The position numbers were made by a program, and so were the translations under genes. The notes below the pieces were generated by a model. That model saw only the letters and a list, made by a program, of their open reading frames with translations, was not told the DNA's origin and did no database searches. A stretch of 9,883 nucleotides of DNA from an uncultured Ruminococcus sp. (GTDB lineage: Bacteria > Bacillota > Clostridia > Oscillospirales > Ruminococcaceae), in the NCBI GenBank assembly GCA_946531975.1, contig CAMNAY010000045.1:1-9883 (forward strand). The letters run 5' to 3'. This document shows positions 1-5,848 of the stretch, piece after piece; positions within the stretch are counted from its first letter, which is position 1; every line of letters starts with the position of its first letter.

Positions 1-187
1 CTTCGTGAAACACGGAGAGAACCTTAAGGAGAGGGGAGAATGAGCGACGAAGGAGCGATCTTCCCTCTCCTTGTGGTTCTTGCCCTCGCATTCGCGCCCC
101 GCGCCCGGCGAAAATAAACGATAGGACACAGGATAAAGAGAGAATGACAAAAACAATACGAATCAAAGCTCGACCCAAAACTTTCAT
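1..187 (-). CDS. Possible signal-peptide or membrane protein, partial, runs off the left edge
   Basis: I do not recognise this gene. An ATG at 187-185 opens a frame of 62 codons with no stop before the edge. The N-terminus (MKVLGRALIR, then IVFVILSLSCVLSFIFAG) has basic residues followed by about 18 hydrophobic residues, like a signal peptide or membrane anchor. The rest is rich in Arg, Ser and Leu. The frame is the same as that of rlmH and stays open from just after the rlmH TAA through a 17-codon spacer. No good SD precedes the ATG; a GGGGGAG lies too far upstream. Codon use (TTG, ATT, CGA, GTT) differs from the GCC/CTC/CGC-rich neighbours. It may equally be a chance frame, because the segment also carries an inverted repeat that fits plus-strand RNA better. 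Confidence 0.25.
   Translation of the reverse strand, partial: MKVLGRALIRIVFVILSLSCVLSFIFAGRGARMRGQEPQGEGRSLLRRSFSPLLKVLSVFHE
18..80 (+). other. Long imperfect hairpin burying a ribosome binding site
   Basis: Bases 18-23 pair with 75-80, 26-35 pair with 63-72, and 37-39 pair with 59-61. A U·G wobble (25/73), a G·U wobble (36/62) and one mismatch (24/74) lie between them. The loop is 40-58. In plus-strand RNA this gives about 21 pairs. In minus-strand RNA the two wobbles become A·C mismatches, so the structure favours plus-strand transcription. The SD AAGGAG (26-31) lies inside the stem and the ATG at 40 sits at the base of the loop. No T-run follows on either side, so it is not a standard intrinsic terminator. 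Confidence 0.5.
40..117 (+). CDS. Possible 25-residue single-span membrane peptide
   Basis: ATG at 40 follows AAGGAG (26-31) with an 8-base gap, which is ideal initiation spacing. The 25 codons end in TAA at 115-117. The peptide has an acidic N-terminus (MSDEG), a hydrophobic core of about 15 residues (AIFPLLVVLALAFAP) and a basic tail (RARRK). This layout is typical of small membrane peptides, including type I toxins. The SD is sequestered in the hairpin at 18-80, a control feature also known from type I toxin mRNAs. No promoter can be seen because only 39 bases precede the ATG. No family is recognised, and an ORF this short can arise by chance. Confidence 0.25.
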   Translation: MSDEGAIFPLLVVLALAFAPRARRK

Positions 188-238
188 TTTGCGCTCATCG
201 GGCGTTTGGCGAGACTGCTCTCCCCCTTTTGCAGCTGA

Positions 239-712
239 TTATTTGTGATACTTTCCGCCCGTGCTGATCTGAAATGCGCGGTAAATCTGCTCGGCCAGCA
301 GCACCCGTGCAAGCTGATGCGTAAAGGTCATCTTCGACATGGAAAAGCGCATCGCTGCGGCGTTTTTCACACTGTCATGCAGCCCGAAGCTCGACCCGAT
401 CACAAAGCTGAGCGCGCTGTCTCCGGACACCGCCGCCCTGTCGAGATACCCCGCAAATTCCTCACTCGAAAGCTGCTTTCCCTCAATGCACATGGCTACA
501 ATCTTCCCCTTGCATGCCTGCATGATCGCCCGGCTCTCATTGAGCAGTGCCGCTGCAATCTCCGCCTCTGAGGGCGATTCCGGCAGCCGCGATTCATTCA
601 GCTCCGTCACCGAAAATTTACAGTACCGTCCAAGCCGCTTTTCGTACTCCGCAAATGCCTCGCGGAGCCATTTTTCTTTCAGCGTCCCGACAGTCACAAG
701 CTGTATCTGCAT
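239..712 (-). CDS. rlmH: 23S rRNA pseudouridine-1915 N3-methyltransferase RlmH
   Basis: RlmH methylates pseudouridine 1915 in helix 69 of 23S rRNA, acting on assembled 70S ribosomes as a SPOUT-family dimer that uses S-adenosylmethionine. The 157 residues match the usual length. Visible hallmarks are the N-terminal start (MQIQLVTVGTLKEKWLREAF), the SAM-knot region (FVIGSSFGL), the segment SKMTFTHQLARVLLAEQIYRA and the family's C-terminal YHK. The usual Gly-Gly in the SAM loop is Gly-Ser here. I chose the ATG at 712-710; a TTG lies one codon upstream. The start overlaps the stop of the upstream hydrolase gene by one base (TGATG), so the two are probably co-transcribed and translationally coupled. 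In staphylococci the 3' end of this gene (orfX) is the SCCmec insertion site. Confidence 0.95.
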   Translation of the reverse strand: MQIQLVTVGTLKEKWLREAFAEYEKRLGRYCKFSVTELNESRLPESPSEAEIAAALLNESRAIMQACKGKIVAMCIEGKQLSSEEFAGYLDRAAVSGDSALSFVIGSSFGLHDSVKNAAAMRFSMSKMTFTHQLARVLLAEQIYRAFQISTGGKYHK

Positions 713-1491
713 CAAAACGCAATCATCCTCCCGTCCTCCGGTTTTGCAATGTCAAGCAGGTAATCCCGCCCGCAGACATAGCCGCCCAGCGCCGCGGTCA
801 CGGTCTGCCTTGCCCGCTCCGGTGTATTATTGTGTTCGCTGAGATGCCCCAGCACAAGATGCACGGTTCCGTTCTGCACGAGAAACCGCGCCAGCTCGCC
901 GCTCTGGATATTTGACAGATGCCCGAAATTCGAGCTGATACGCTGTTTCAGACATTCCGGATACGGTCCTGTCCGCAGCATCTGCACATCGTAATTTGCT
1001 TCGAGCAGCACAAGCCGGCAGCCCTTCAGCACCGCCTGCACATCTTCCGGCGCATATCCCAGATCGGTGCAGACCGCGCAGCTCTGTCCGTCCGGCATGG
1101 TAATGCGGTAGCCGCAGCTCTGCACGGTATCATGCGATGTCGCAAAGGGCATGAGGGTCATGCCGCCGACTGTGACCGGCTCGGTCAGTGCGCGGACATC
1201 GGCTTCCGGCTCGACATAATGCCCCGCGAACAGGCTTTCGCGGGTCTGCGGCTGCGCATAGACAGGGATGCCGGTCTGCCTGCACAAGACACGCAGTCCG
1301 CTGACATGGTCGGCGTGGTCATGCGTCACGAAAATGCCCTGCACCGCACTGAGGGGAATCCCTGCACGGGTCAGCGCCTCCCGCAGACGCTTTGCGGAGA
1401 CGCCCGCGTCGATCAGCACACCGCCGGAGGGCGTCCCGACGAACGATGCATTGCCCTTGCTGGAGCTGAACAGCGGATAGATTCTTGCCAT
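712..1491 (-). CDS. walJ: Metallo-beta-lactamase-fold hydrolase, WalJ/YycJ type
   Basis: This 259-residue cytoplasmic protein has the YycJ/WalJ family start (ARIYPLFSSSKGNASFV). It carries the metal-binding motif THDHADH at residues 56-62, and further likely ligands at H120 (ATSHD), D143 (CTDLGY), H191 (FGHLSN) and H216 (LGHLSEH). Family members bind two divalent metals, and YycJ is reported as an exonuclease linked to DNA repair; the exact substrate here is not shown. I chose ATG at 1491. AAGGA lies 11 bases upstream, and homology begins at this methionine. A TTG at 1533 lies in the T-run of the murA terminator and is unlikely to be the start. The gene overlaps rlmH by one base. The walJ-rlmH pairing is also found near walRK in Bacilli. 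No separate promoter is evident, so transcription may depend on read-through from murA. Confidence 0.9.
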   Translation of the reverse strand: MARIYPLFSSSKGNASFVGTPSGGVLIDAGVSAKRLREALTRAGIPLSAVQGIFVTHDHADHVSGLRVLCRQTGIPVYAQPQTRESLFAGHYVEPEADVRALTEPVTVGGMTLMPFATSHDTVQSCGYRITMPDGQSCAVCTDLGYAPEDVQAVLKGCRLVLLEANYDVQMLRTGPYPECLKQRISSNFGHLSNIQSGELARFLVQNGTVHLVLGHLSEHNNTPERARQTVTAALGGYVCGRDYLLDIAKPEDGRMIAF

Positions 1492-1523
1492 AGTTTTTTC
1501 AGTCCTTACGTCATTTTCTGATT

Positions 1524-1561
1524 CAAAAAACAAAAAGCAGGGCGAAACACTCCGCCCTGCT
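1524..1561 (-). terminator. Intrinsic terminator after murA
   Basis: On the minus strand the 9-bp stem AGCAGGGCG / CGCCCTGCT closes an 8-base loop. It is followed directly by a T-tract (TTTTTGTTTTTTG). It starts 16 bases beyond the murA stop and ends about 33 bases before the walJ-type ATG. Because no promoter is obvious in between, it may act as a partial terminator that lowers expression of the downstream pair. Confidence 0.88.
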
Positions 1562-1576
1562 GCTCATTCTCAATTA

Positions 1577-2902
1577 TTACACCGCATCCTGACGGGCAAT
1601 CTGCGCATGGTCATGTTGCACTGCGTCCTGAGGGACAGTTTTTTTTTCAATACAGGCACCCAGCGCACGGAGCTTGCCTTCCATGTCGGCATAGCCGCGC
1701 TCAATGTGATAGATGTCCTCGATCGTCGTGATGCCGCTTGCAGCGAGTCCGGCGATCATCAGTGCCGCGCCTGCGCGCAGGTCACATGCCTTCACGGGTG
1801 CGCCGGTCAGATGTCCGGTGCCCTCAATGACAGCGACCTTTCCGTCAACCTGAATATCGGCGCCCATTCTGCGCAGCTCATCGACATACTGGAAGCGCTG
1901 CTCGGAGACGCCCTCTTTGATCATGCTTGTTCCCTCTGCGAGACAGAGCAGCGCGGAAATCTGCGGCTGCATATCTGTCGGGAAGCCCGGATGCGGACGG
2001 GTCTTGATGCTGGTCTTGACCAGCGGACCGTCAACCGAGACACGAACAGCATCATCGAACTGCTCGATCTTTACGCCGATCTTCTCCATCACGCTGATGA
2101 TCGACTCCAGATGCTTCGGGATGACATTTTTCACCAGCACATTGCCGCCGGTCGCGGCTGCCGCGACCATATAAGTACCCGCCTCGATCTGGTCGGGGAT
2201 CACGGCATAGCTGGTTCCGCGGAGATACTTCGTGCCGCGGATCTTAATGGTATCGGTTCCGGCGCCCATGATATCGGCGCCCATAGAATTCAAAAAGCTC
2301 GCAAGATCGACGATATGCGGCTCCTTCGCGGCATTTTCGATGATGGTCAGGCCCTCCGCCTTGACGGCTGCGAGGATCGCGTTCATCGTTGCGCCGACGG
2401 TCACGCAGTCAAAGAAGATCTGCGTACCCTGAAGCCCGTGTTCGCCCGTCGTGATATCGACCATGCCCTGCTCAAGGCGCGTAAATGCGCCGAGCCGCTT
2501 AAAGGCTTTCATATGCTGGTCGATCGGTCTGTCGCCCAGCGGACAGCCGCCGGGCAGGGACACACGGCAGTGACCGAAGCGTCCGAGCAGTGCGCCCATG
2601 AAATAATAGGACGCGCGCATTCTCCGCGCACTTTCATAAGGCACGGTATAGCTCAGCACGCCGCGCGTATCAATGCGGTAGGTGTGCGGTCCCATATAGG
2701 TCACTTCCGCACCCAGCTCACGCAGGATCCGGAGACTGATCTCCACATCGCTGATTTCCGGAACATTCTCGATCACGCACGGTTCATCGGACAGGAGTGT
2801 TGCGGGCAGAATTGCGACGACCGCATTCTTTGCTCCGCTGATCTCCACCTCGCCGCGCAGGGTGCGTCCACCCTTGATGACAAATTTTTTCGGTGTCTTC
2901 AC
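1577..2902 (-). CDS. murA: UDP-N-acetylglucosamine 1-carboxyvinyltransferase MurA
   Basis: MurA transfers enolpyruvate from phosphoenolpyruvate to UDP-GlcNAc, the first committed step of peptidoglycan synthesis in the cytoplasm. Visible features are FVIKGGRTLRGEVEISGAKNA at the N-terminus with the substrate-binding Lys-Asn, and GGCPLGDRPIDQH with the PEP-reactive cysteine that fosfomycin alkylates. Further on are PTDMQPQ with the catalytic Asp, ENRF-like SEQRF, VDELRRMGADI, and DLRAGAALMIAGLA near the end. The KNAVVAI and GCPLGD variants fit the second clostridial MurA class rather than the E. coli type. I chose the GTG at 2902-2900 (441 residues), because AAGGAG sits 8 bases upstream and homology starts there. 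The frame extends to a TTG at 2998 with an ATG at 2947, but neither has an SD. About 25 residues at the C-terminus are a non-conserved tail. No clear promoter is seen in the 190 bases upstream. Confidence 0.96.
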   Translation of the reverse strand: MKTPKKFVIKGGRTLRGEVEISGAKNAVVAILPATLLSDEPCVIENVPEISDVEISLRILRELGAEVTYMGPHTYRIDTRGVLSYTVPYESARRMRASYYFMGALLGRFGHCRVSLPGGCPLGDRPIDQHMKAFKRLGAFTRLEQGMVDITTGEHGLQGTQIFFDCVTVGATMNAILAAVKAEGLTIIENAAKEPHIVDLASFLNSMGADIMGAGTDTIKIRGTKYLRGTSYAVIPDQIEAGTYMVAAAATGGNVLVKNVIPKHLESIISVMEKIGVKIEQFDDAVRVSVDGPLVKTSIKTRPHPGFPTDMQPQISALLCLAEGTSMIKEGVSEQRFQYVDELRRMGADIQVDGKVAVIEGTGHLTGAPVKACDLRAGAALMIAGLAASGITTIEDIYHIERGYADMEGKLRALGACIEKKTVPQDAVQHDHAQIARQDAV

Positions 2903-2910
2903 GATCTGTT

Positions 2911-2916
2911 CTCCTT
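2911..2916 (-). promoter_or_regulatory. Ribosome binding site that fixes the murA start
   Basis: AAGGAG on the minus strand lies 8 bases before the GTG at 2902. The alternative starts at 2947 (ATG) and 2998 (TTG) have no comparable site. This supports GTG initiation and argues against a 15- or 32-residue N-terminal extension. Confidence 0.8.
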
Positions 2917-3092
2917 GTTCTTCACATGTTTTCTCTATGGGTTTCATCAGCGCCGTTTTTTCTGTATGTGACGCTGTGGTTTCCTTACCTGTTTCCAAAC
3001 GGCTCCATCATCCTTCTGTATTGTCTTTGTATTGCCCGATCATTGCGGGGGAACCGGTACGGAGCGCTGCGCCGCACCGACCTTTTTGGGGA

Positions 3093-3902
3093 TTACGATG
3101 CGGGTGAGAATGCCTTACCCTCGGCATTCAGCCATACGGGGGCTGAGCCGTCATACTCTGTGACGACTGCTTTTTCAATGACGACAGGCTTCAGCGGCTT
3201 GCTGCTGGAATTGACCTCCGTTTTCTGGATGGCAAGGACATGTTCCATGCCTTCAAAGACCTGTCCGAATACTTCATATCCGCCGTCGAGGTACGGCACG
3301 CCGCCGACCTGCTGATACAGCGCTTCTGCTTCCGGCGAGAACGAATAGCCCGCATCGCGGTACGCCTTGAAATCCTCCGCGGTCGGAATCGTGCCGGTGA
3401 CGATATAGAACTGGCTCTTGTTCAGCTTGTCCTGTCCGATCGCATAAGCGACCGCGCCGGTCACATGGCAGAGATCCGGCGAGATTGTCTGGCTGAAGCC
3501 TTCCGAGCTGCCCCATGCATCGACACCGCCGGTGCCGTTGCCCTTGGGGTCACCGCCCTGAATGACAAAGCCGTCCACGACCCGGTGGAAGATCAGCTCG
3601 TCATAGAAGCCGTTTTCCGCAAGCGTCAGAAAATTCTCCGCGCCCTTTGCGGTTTTTTCCGGAAAGAGGCGGATTTTCACATCGCCGTAATCTTTAATGG
3701 TCAGCACAACGATTTTATCGCCCTTCTGCGGCATCGTGAAGTTCGCGATGCTGCCCGCCGAAACCGCCGGCTGCTGCGCAATATCATTTTCAGCGATGCC
3801 GCTGTCGAGCTGAACTTCCTTTTTTCCGCAGGCTGTCATGCCGCCGAGAAGTCCTGCACACAGCAGTACCGCAGTCAGTTTTTGCATCGAATGCTTTCGC
3901 AT
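3093..3902 (-). CDS. Lipoprotein peptidyl-prolyl cis-trans isomerase, cyclophilin type
   Basis: This 269-residue protein probably folds or matures secreted proteins at the outer face of the membrane. Residues 1-24 form a lipoprotein signal (MRKHSMQKLTAVLLCAGLLG, then GMTAC) with the lipidated Cys at 25. A low-complexity linker of about 35 residues follows, then a cyclophilin domain at about 63-248. The catalytic set is intact: FHR with R107, F112 and Q115 in GFVIQGGDP, plus a KSQFYI segment equivalent to the family's GSQFFI. An insertion at about 172-202 (AEDFKAYRDAGYSFSPEAEA) lengthens the domain. I chose ATG at 3902 because AGGAAG lies 8 bases upstream and the signal peptide starts there; the frame runs on to 3950 without an SD. 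It has its own strong promoter (3975-4003). murA may be co-transcribed with it. Confidence 0.93.
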   Translation of the reverse strand: MRKHSMQKLTAVLLCAGLLGGMTACGKKEVQLDSGIAENDIAQQPAVSAGSIANFTMPQKGDKIVVLTIKDYGDVKIRLFPEKTAKGAENFLTLAENGFYDELIFHRVVDGFVIQGGDPKGNGTGGVDAWGSSEGFSQTISPDLCHVTGAVAYAIGQDKLNKSQFYIVTGTIPTAEDFKAYRDAGYSFSPEAEALYQQVGGVPYLDGGYEVFGQVFEGMEHVLAIQKTEVNSSSKPLKPVVIEKAVVTEYDGSAPVWLNAEGKAFSPAS

Positions 3903-3974
3903 GAAACAATCTTCCTTTCCGCATCCTGCTCCATTTGAACACAAACGCACAGGATACAGTACTGTTCCGATTCT

Positions 3975-4003
3975 ATTATATCACGTTTTCTCTCATTTGT
4001 AAA
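3975..4003 (-). promoter_or_regulatory. Sigma-A promoter for the lipoprotein cyclophilin gene
   Basis: On the minus strand the -35 is TTTACA (4003-3998), then a 17-base spacer, then a perfect -10 TATAAT (3980-3975). The -10 is preceded by TGA, so it is also an extended -10 (TGnTATAAT). Transcription should start near 3968, giving a leader of about 65 bases to the ATG at 3902. The position between the two cyclophilin genes shows that the lipoprotein gene does not depend on its upstream neighbour. Confidence 0.88.
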
Positions 4004-4072
4004 GCAAAAATTCATGATTCTGTCATCTTTTTCTAAGAAATGGAAATCGCCCGCGCCGGATTTATCACATTT

Positions 4073-4891
4073 TTAGTCCTGCGAAGTGATCTCGATGCCG
4101 GTAATGAGGATATCCTCCTTCGGGCGCATGTCCTCCGGCTCGCCGATCAGTTCGGCGCCGGTGATCGCATCGAGGATCTCCCAGCCCTGCGTCATCTGAC
4201 CGAAAACCGTGATCTGCTGCGAATAATTCGGGATGCCGCCGTGCTCGATGAACGCATCTGCCATGAGCTGTGCGCCGTCGCTTTCGTCCTCGCGCAAGCC
4301 GTCCTGAATCTCCTGCGTCATCTCGATCGAATTCGCGACCAGAAAGCGGCTGCCGCAGTAGGTCTTCTGCTTTTTGCCGGTCAGCGTGCGCCAGAAGCTC
4401 TTTTCGGTTCCGGTCGTCAGCGAGCAGAGTGCGCCGCGCAGCGGCCAGAGCTTCGGGGTCAGCTCCTGCGGGACGCGCTCCTGCGCGGTGCCGAGCTTGC
4501 CCTCCGGCAGATTGCCCTCACGGTCTGCGCTGCCGCCCGCAAAAAAGACATCCTTCTCGACGCGGAACACATATGTACCGTCATAATATCCGCTCTTTGC
4601 CAGCTCCGTAAAATTCGCCACGGCTTCCGGTGCTTCCTCCGGATACAGCTTGAAGGTCATATCGCCCGCTGTTGTGTGCATCACGGCGAGCGTATCGCCC
4701 TTCTTTGGCTCCTCCAGCTGGATCAGCTCAATGTCCTCGTAATTGATGACCGCCTGATAACGGTTCGTCAGCATAAACCAGAACGAAAAAGCAAGCGATG
4801 ACAGCAGCGTAAACACCATGCACAGGGTCAGTGTGCGGACCAGTCGTTTCTTTCCTCCTGCTGCCTGCGGCTTCGGACCACTTAATCTCAT
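4073..4891 (-). CDS. Membrane-anchored cyclophilin-like protein with degenerate active site
   Basis: This 272-residue protein has a basic N-terminus (KKRLVR), one membrane span at about 18-41 (rich in Leu, Phe and Ser, no signal cleavage evident) and an extracytoplasmic cyclophilin-type domain at about 66-268. The domain is recognisable by TTAGDMTFKLYPEEAPEAV, NFTELAKSGYYDG, VFR and VFGQMTQGWEILDAI. The catalytic Arg is kept (R110). The residue matching cyclophilin Gln63 is A118, the one matching Phe60 is V115, and the usual SQFF has become SRFL at 161-164. Isomerase activity may therefore be weak or lost, leaving a binding or chaperone role. I chose ATG at 4891; AAGGA lies about 13-14 bases upstream, a rather long gap. 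It has its own promoter. It sits beside a second, intact cyclophilin gene, suggesting an old duplication. Confidence 0.88.
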   Translation of the reverse strand: MRLSGPKPQAAGGKKRLVRTLTLCMVFTLLSSLAFSFWFMLTNRYQAVINYEDIELIQLEEPKKGDTLAVMHTTAGDMTFKLYPEEAPEAVANFTELAKSGYYDGTYVFRVEKDVFFAGGSADREGNLPEGKLGTAQERVPQELTPKLWPLRGALCSLTTGTEKSFWRTLTGKKQKTYCGSRFLVANSIEMTQEIQDGLREDESDGAQLMADAFIEHGGIPNYSQQITVFGQMTQGWEILDAITGAELIGEPEDMRPKEDILITGIEITSQD

Positions 4892-4948
4892 AACAGTATT
4901 CTCATCCTTCTCATTTGCATCGGTTCATTTTTTGGGGTATACCGTATT

Positions 4949-4977
4949 ATTATACCATATCAGACCGGAAAAATCAA
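4949..4977 (-). promoter_or_regulatory. Sigma-A promoter for the membrane-anchored cyclophilin-like gene
   Basis: On the minus strand -35 TTGATT (4977-4972) and a perfect -10 TATAAT (4954-4949) are separated by 17 bases. Transcription should begin near 4942, about 50 bases before the ATG at 4891. Confidence 0.85.
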
Positions 4978-5030
4978 TGGTAACCGAAAAAAACGGCGGT
5001 GACTCCGGCGCAAAGCTCAGAGAAGGATTA

Positions 5031-5068
5031 GAATAAAGTATAAAATAGTGAATTGCTGCAAAATTCAC
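5031..5068 (-). terminator. Possible intrinsic terminator after mazF
   Basis: On the minus strand GTGAATT and AATTCAC form a 7-bp stem with a 7-base loop, followed by a T-rich run (TATTTTATACTTTATTC). It lies about 100 bases past the mazF stop and before the next promoter. The stem is AT-rich and the T-tract is interrupted, so the call is tentative. A GC-rich stem (CCGCTG/CAGCGG, about 5140-5160) lies closer to mazF but has no T-run. Confidence 0.4.
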
Positions 5069-5170
5069 ATAGTGGCGCGCTCTGCGGTGCGCGAAAACTT
5101 TTGTGATCATCCTATTCCAGCACTCGGTGAGAATGCTCCCCGCTGCCGCGATCAGCGGCGGCTATGAGAC

Positions 5171-5584
5171 TCATTGGGTGATGCGAGGCTGTGCTGCCTT
5201 CAGCAACTCGCCGGCAGGGGCTCCCCTTCGGCGGCGGGGAATCAGTCCGAAGCTCACTTCCAGTGCGTGATCTACTGCCAGCAATACCTCCCGCGGAATC
5301 TCACCCATGCACTCCTTTAGCCGCTGCTTGTCAATCGTCCGGATCTGCTCCAGCAAAATTACACTGTCCTTCCGCAAGCCGCACCCCGCCGACGGCAGCG
5401 AGATATGCGTCGGCAGCTTCGCCTTGTCCAGCCGGCTCGTAATCGCCGCCGCGATCACCGTCGGACTGTACCGGTTGCCGACATCATTCTGTATAATCAG
5501 TACGGGGCGGATTCCGCCCTGCTCAGAGCCCACAACCGGACTCAGATCTGCATAATATATTTCGCCGCGCTTGACTGTAATCAT
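5171..5584 (-). CDS. mazF: MazF/EndoA-family mRNA interferase (PemK-like toxin)
   Basis: MazF-family enzymes cut single-stranded mRNA at short sequences (UACAU for Bacillus EndoA) and are normally held inactive by MazE. The 137 residues show the family pattern: VKRGEIYYADLSPVVGSEQGG, then IRPVLIIQND with catalytic Arg26, SPTVIAAAIT with Thr49, and EQIRTIDKQRL. The usual length is about 116, and the extra C-terminal 20 or so residues are basic and proline-rich (IPRRRRGAPAGELL). ATG at 5584 has GGAAG 7 bases upstream. No antitoxin gene lies in the expected upstream position: the next 350 bases have no credible minus-strand ORF. MazE may be encoded elsewhere, or this may be a solitary member. 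It is divergent from the phage cassette. Confidence 0.93.
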   Translation of the reverse strand: MITVKRGEIYYADLSPVVGSEQGGIRPVLIIQNDVGNRYSPTVIAAAITSRLDKAKLPTHISLPSAGCGLRKDSVILLEQIRTIDKQRLKECMGEIPREVLLAVDHALEVSFGLIPRRRRGAPAGELLKAAQPRITQ

Positions 5585-5735
5585 TGCTCATGCTTCCTTT
5601 CGTTTTGCCGCTCACCGGCGTCTGCTCATAGTCTGCCCGCTTTTTCTGCGCTTAATCATCCCGCGGTGCTTCTGTTCTATTCTATGTCGATTCCGGTCGG
5701 TCTGTGCCGGTTCGGGATAGATTTCATTCACCGGC

Positions 5736-5763
5736 ATTGTATACAAAATACCGTTCGTGGCAA
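5736..5763 (-). promoter_or_regulatory. Probable mazF promoter
   Basis: On the minus strand TTGCCA (5763-5758) and TACAAT (5741-5736) each match consensus at five of six positions, with a 16-base spacer. Transcription would start near 5729 and leave a leader of about 145 bases before the mazF ATG. Confidence 0.55.
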
Positions 5764-5769
5764 GATAAG

Positions 5770-5848
5770 CGAATGTACAAAATGGAGAAATCAATTTGTT
5801 ATAACAAATACGTTGTACGCAAACGTGCAAATTTTGCCCCGAATGTAC
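5770..5848. repeat. Direct repeat CGAATGTAC, two copies
   Basis: CGAATGTAC occurs at 5770-5778 and 5840-5848, exactly 70 bases apart. A third GTAC lies between them at 5815-5818, so the three GTAC cores are spaced by 40 and 30 bases, near-whole helical turns. This could be a protein-binding array or chance. Confidence 0.35.
5794..5809. promoter_or_regulatory. Perfect 16-bp palindrome, possible operator
   Basis: ATTTGTTATAACAAAT is its own reverse complement. It lies 31 bases upstream of the mazF -35 and about 137 bases before the first phage gene, between two divergent transcription units. Its length and AT-rich symmetric form fit a dimeric repressor site. No regulator gene is in the window to pair with it. 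Confidence 0.45.

Noticed and set aside
144..248. Plus-strand 34-codon frame starting at ATG 144
   Set aside because: Poor SD, odd composition, and it runs into the 3' end of rlmH on the opposite strand. No support beyond being open.
1492..1533. TTG 1533 as start of the walJ-type gene
   Set aside because: It lies in the terminator T-run and adds 14 residues without homology. ATG 1491 has an upstream AAGGA and begins the conserved sequence.
1607..2971. Plus-strand frame of 454 codons antisense to murA
   Set aside because: It is the mirror of a GC-rich coding region. It has no family resemblance, is rich in His, Asp and Arg as expected of an antisense frame, and murA is certain.
3056..3078. 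GC-rich hairpin downstream of the lipoprotein cyclophilin gene as a terminator
   Set aside because: The stem is about 10 bp with one mismatch and one wobble, but no T-tract follows on the minus strand, so termination is not supported.
4016..4072. Possible terminator after the membrane-anchored cyclophilin-like gene (AAATC/GATTT)
   Set aside because: Only five base pairs form and the interior does not pair. No convincing T-run follows.
4040..4801. Plus-strand frame of 253 codons opposite the membrane-anchored cyclophilin-like gene
   Set aside because: No SD, no domain, and composition typical of an antisense shadow.
4925..5110. Minus-strand 61-codon frame between mazF and the cyclophilin-like gene
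   Set aside because: It overlaps the -10/-35 of a near-consensus promoter and a terminator-like hairpin, and lacks a good SD.
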